Shown: positions 63,994 to 64,000 of the stretch, piece after piece
How the letters are laid out: each line of letters starts with the position of its first letter
Position numbering within the stretch: the stretch's first letter is position 1
Assembly: GCF_000718095.1 (NCBI RefSeq)
Contig: NZ_JOEI01000018.1
Span: forward strand, 1-64,000
Origin: Streptomyces scopuliridis RB72
GTDB taxonomy: Bacteria > Actinomycetota > Actinomycetes > Streptomycetales > Streptomycetaceae
Direction: 5' to 3'
DNA length: 64,000 nucleotides
Position numbers and translations under genes: made by a program
Notes under the pieces: model-generated
Told to the model about the DNA's origin: nothing
What the model saw: only the letters and a program-made list of their open reading frames with translations
Database searches by the model: none

Positions 63994-64000
63994 CTTTTCT

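Noticed and set aside
1..64000. CRISPR arrays, tRNA, rRNA genes, prophage or integrative elements
   Set aside because: No regular repeat-spacer array, no cloverleaf with conserved T-loop bases, no rRNA segment and no integrase or transposase were seen; repeats found are short arrays or inverted repeats. A tRNA search tool was not available to confirm.

Overview
The window is high-GC actinobacterial chromosome, almost certainly Streptomyces. The grounds are the very high GC content, frequent GTG starts, 4-bp ATGA/GTGA gene overlaps, a division-and-cell-wall (dcw) cluster running rsmH-ftsL-ftsI-murE-murF-mraY-murD-ftsW-murG-ftsQ-ftsZ-pgeF-ylmE-sepF-ylmG-divIVA, a SAV_6107-type HEPN protein next to it, a HisA of the PriA type, and a ftsZ promoter region carrying BldD-like and WhiA-like sites. 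It reads mainly as core chromosome. No integrase, transposase, CRISPR array, rRNA or tRNA gene was recognised.

Layout. 1-3.7 kb: a G-rich repeat tract, then a TetR regulator and a YhgE/Pip-type membrane protein with a degenerate ABC ATPase, under a clear TetR-type operator. 3.8-6 kb: a HEPN protein, a methyltransferase and a DUF3040 membrane protein. 6.2-11 kb (minus): a MoxR-DUF58-transglutaminase operon. 11.2-11.8 kb: beta-carbonic anhydrase. 12-30.3 kb: the dcw cluster, ending at a textbook intrinsic terminator after divIVA. 30.8-34.2 kb (minus): ileS behind a T-box leader. 34.5-39 kb: a histone-H1-like/DksA fusion, lspA, rluD, a GNAT acetyltransferase and a CPA1 antiporter. 39-44 kb: an MscS channel, a small alpha/beta hydrolase, and a minus-strand set of DUF2252 protein, membrane protein and DsbA-like protein. 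44.2-47.7 kb: dnaE. 47.8-56.7 kb: a 59-aa protein, a NYN-domain protein, a compact element with inverted repeats, an ABC exporter pair, DUF2567, YbaK, a LON-domain protein, an unknown protein and a beta-helix-like membrane protein. 56.9-62.75 kb: a his operon hisD-hisC-hisB-(two tiny ORFs)-hisH-priA-ridA-hisF. 63-64 kb: a secreted polyester hydrolase/cutinase.

How the genes work together. The dcw genes make the lipid-linked peptidoglycan precursor (murE, murF, mraY, murD, murG), polymerise and cross-link it at the septum (ftsW, ftsI with ftsL, ftsQ), place the Z-ring (ftsZ, sepF) and direct polar growth (divIVA). murC, ftsA and mraZ are not in the cluster. The his block supplies five histidine-pathway enzymes (hisD, hisC, hisB, hisH-hisF, priA); priA probably also serves tryptophan synthesis. 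The leads most worth checking are the GXHH active-site signature of IleRS together with its T-box, the cutinase with the full catalytic triad of PET-hydrolysing enzymes, the 346-bp inverted-repeat element at 49.56-49.90 kb, the chain of overlapping micro-ORFs in the his operon, and the palindromic operator in front of rluD.
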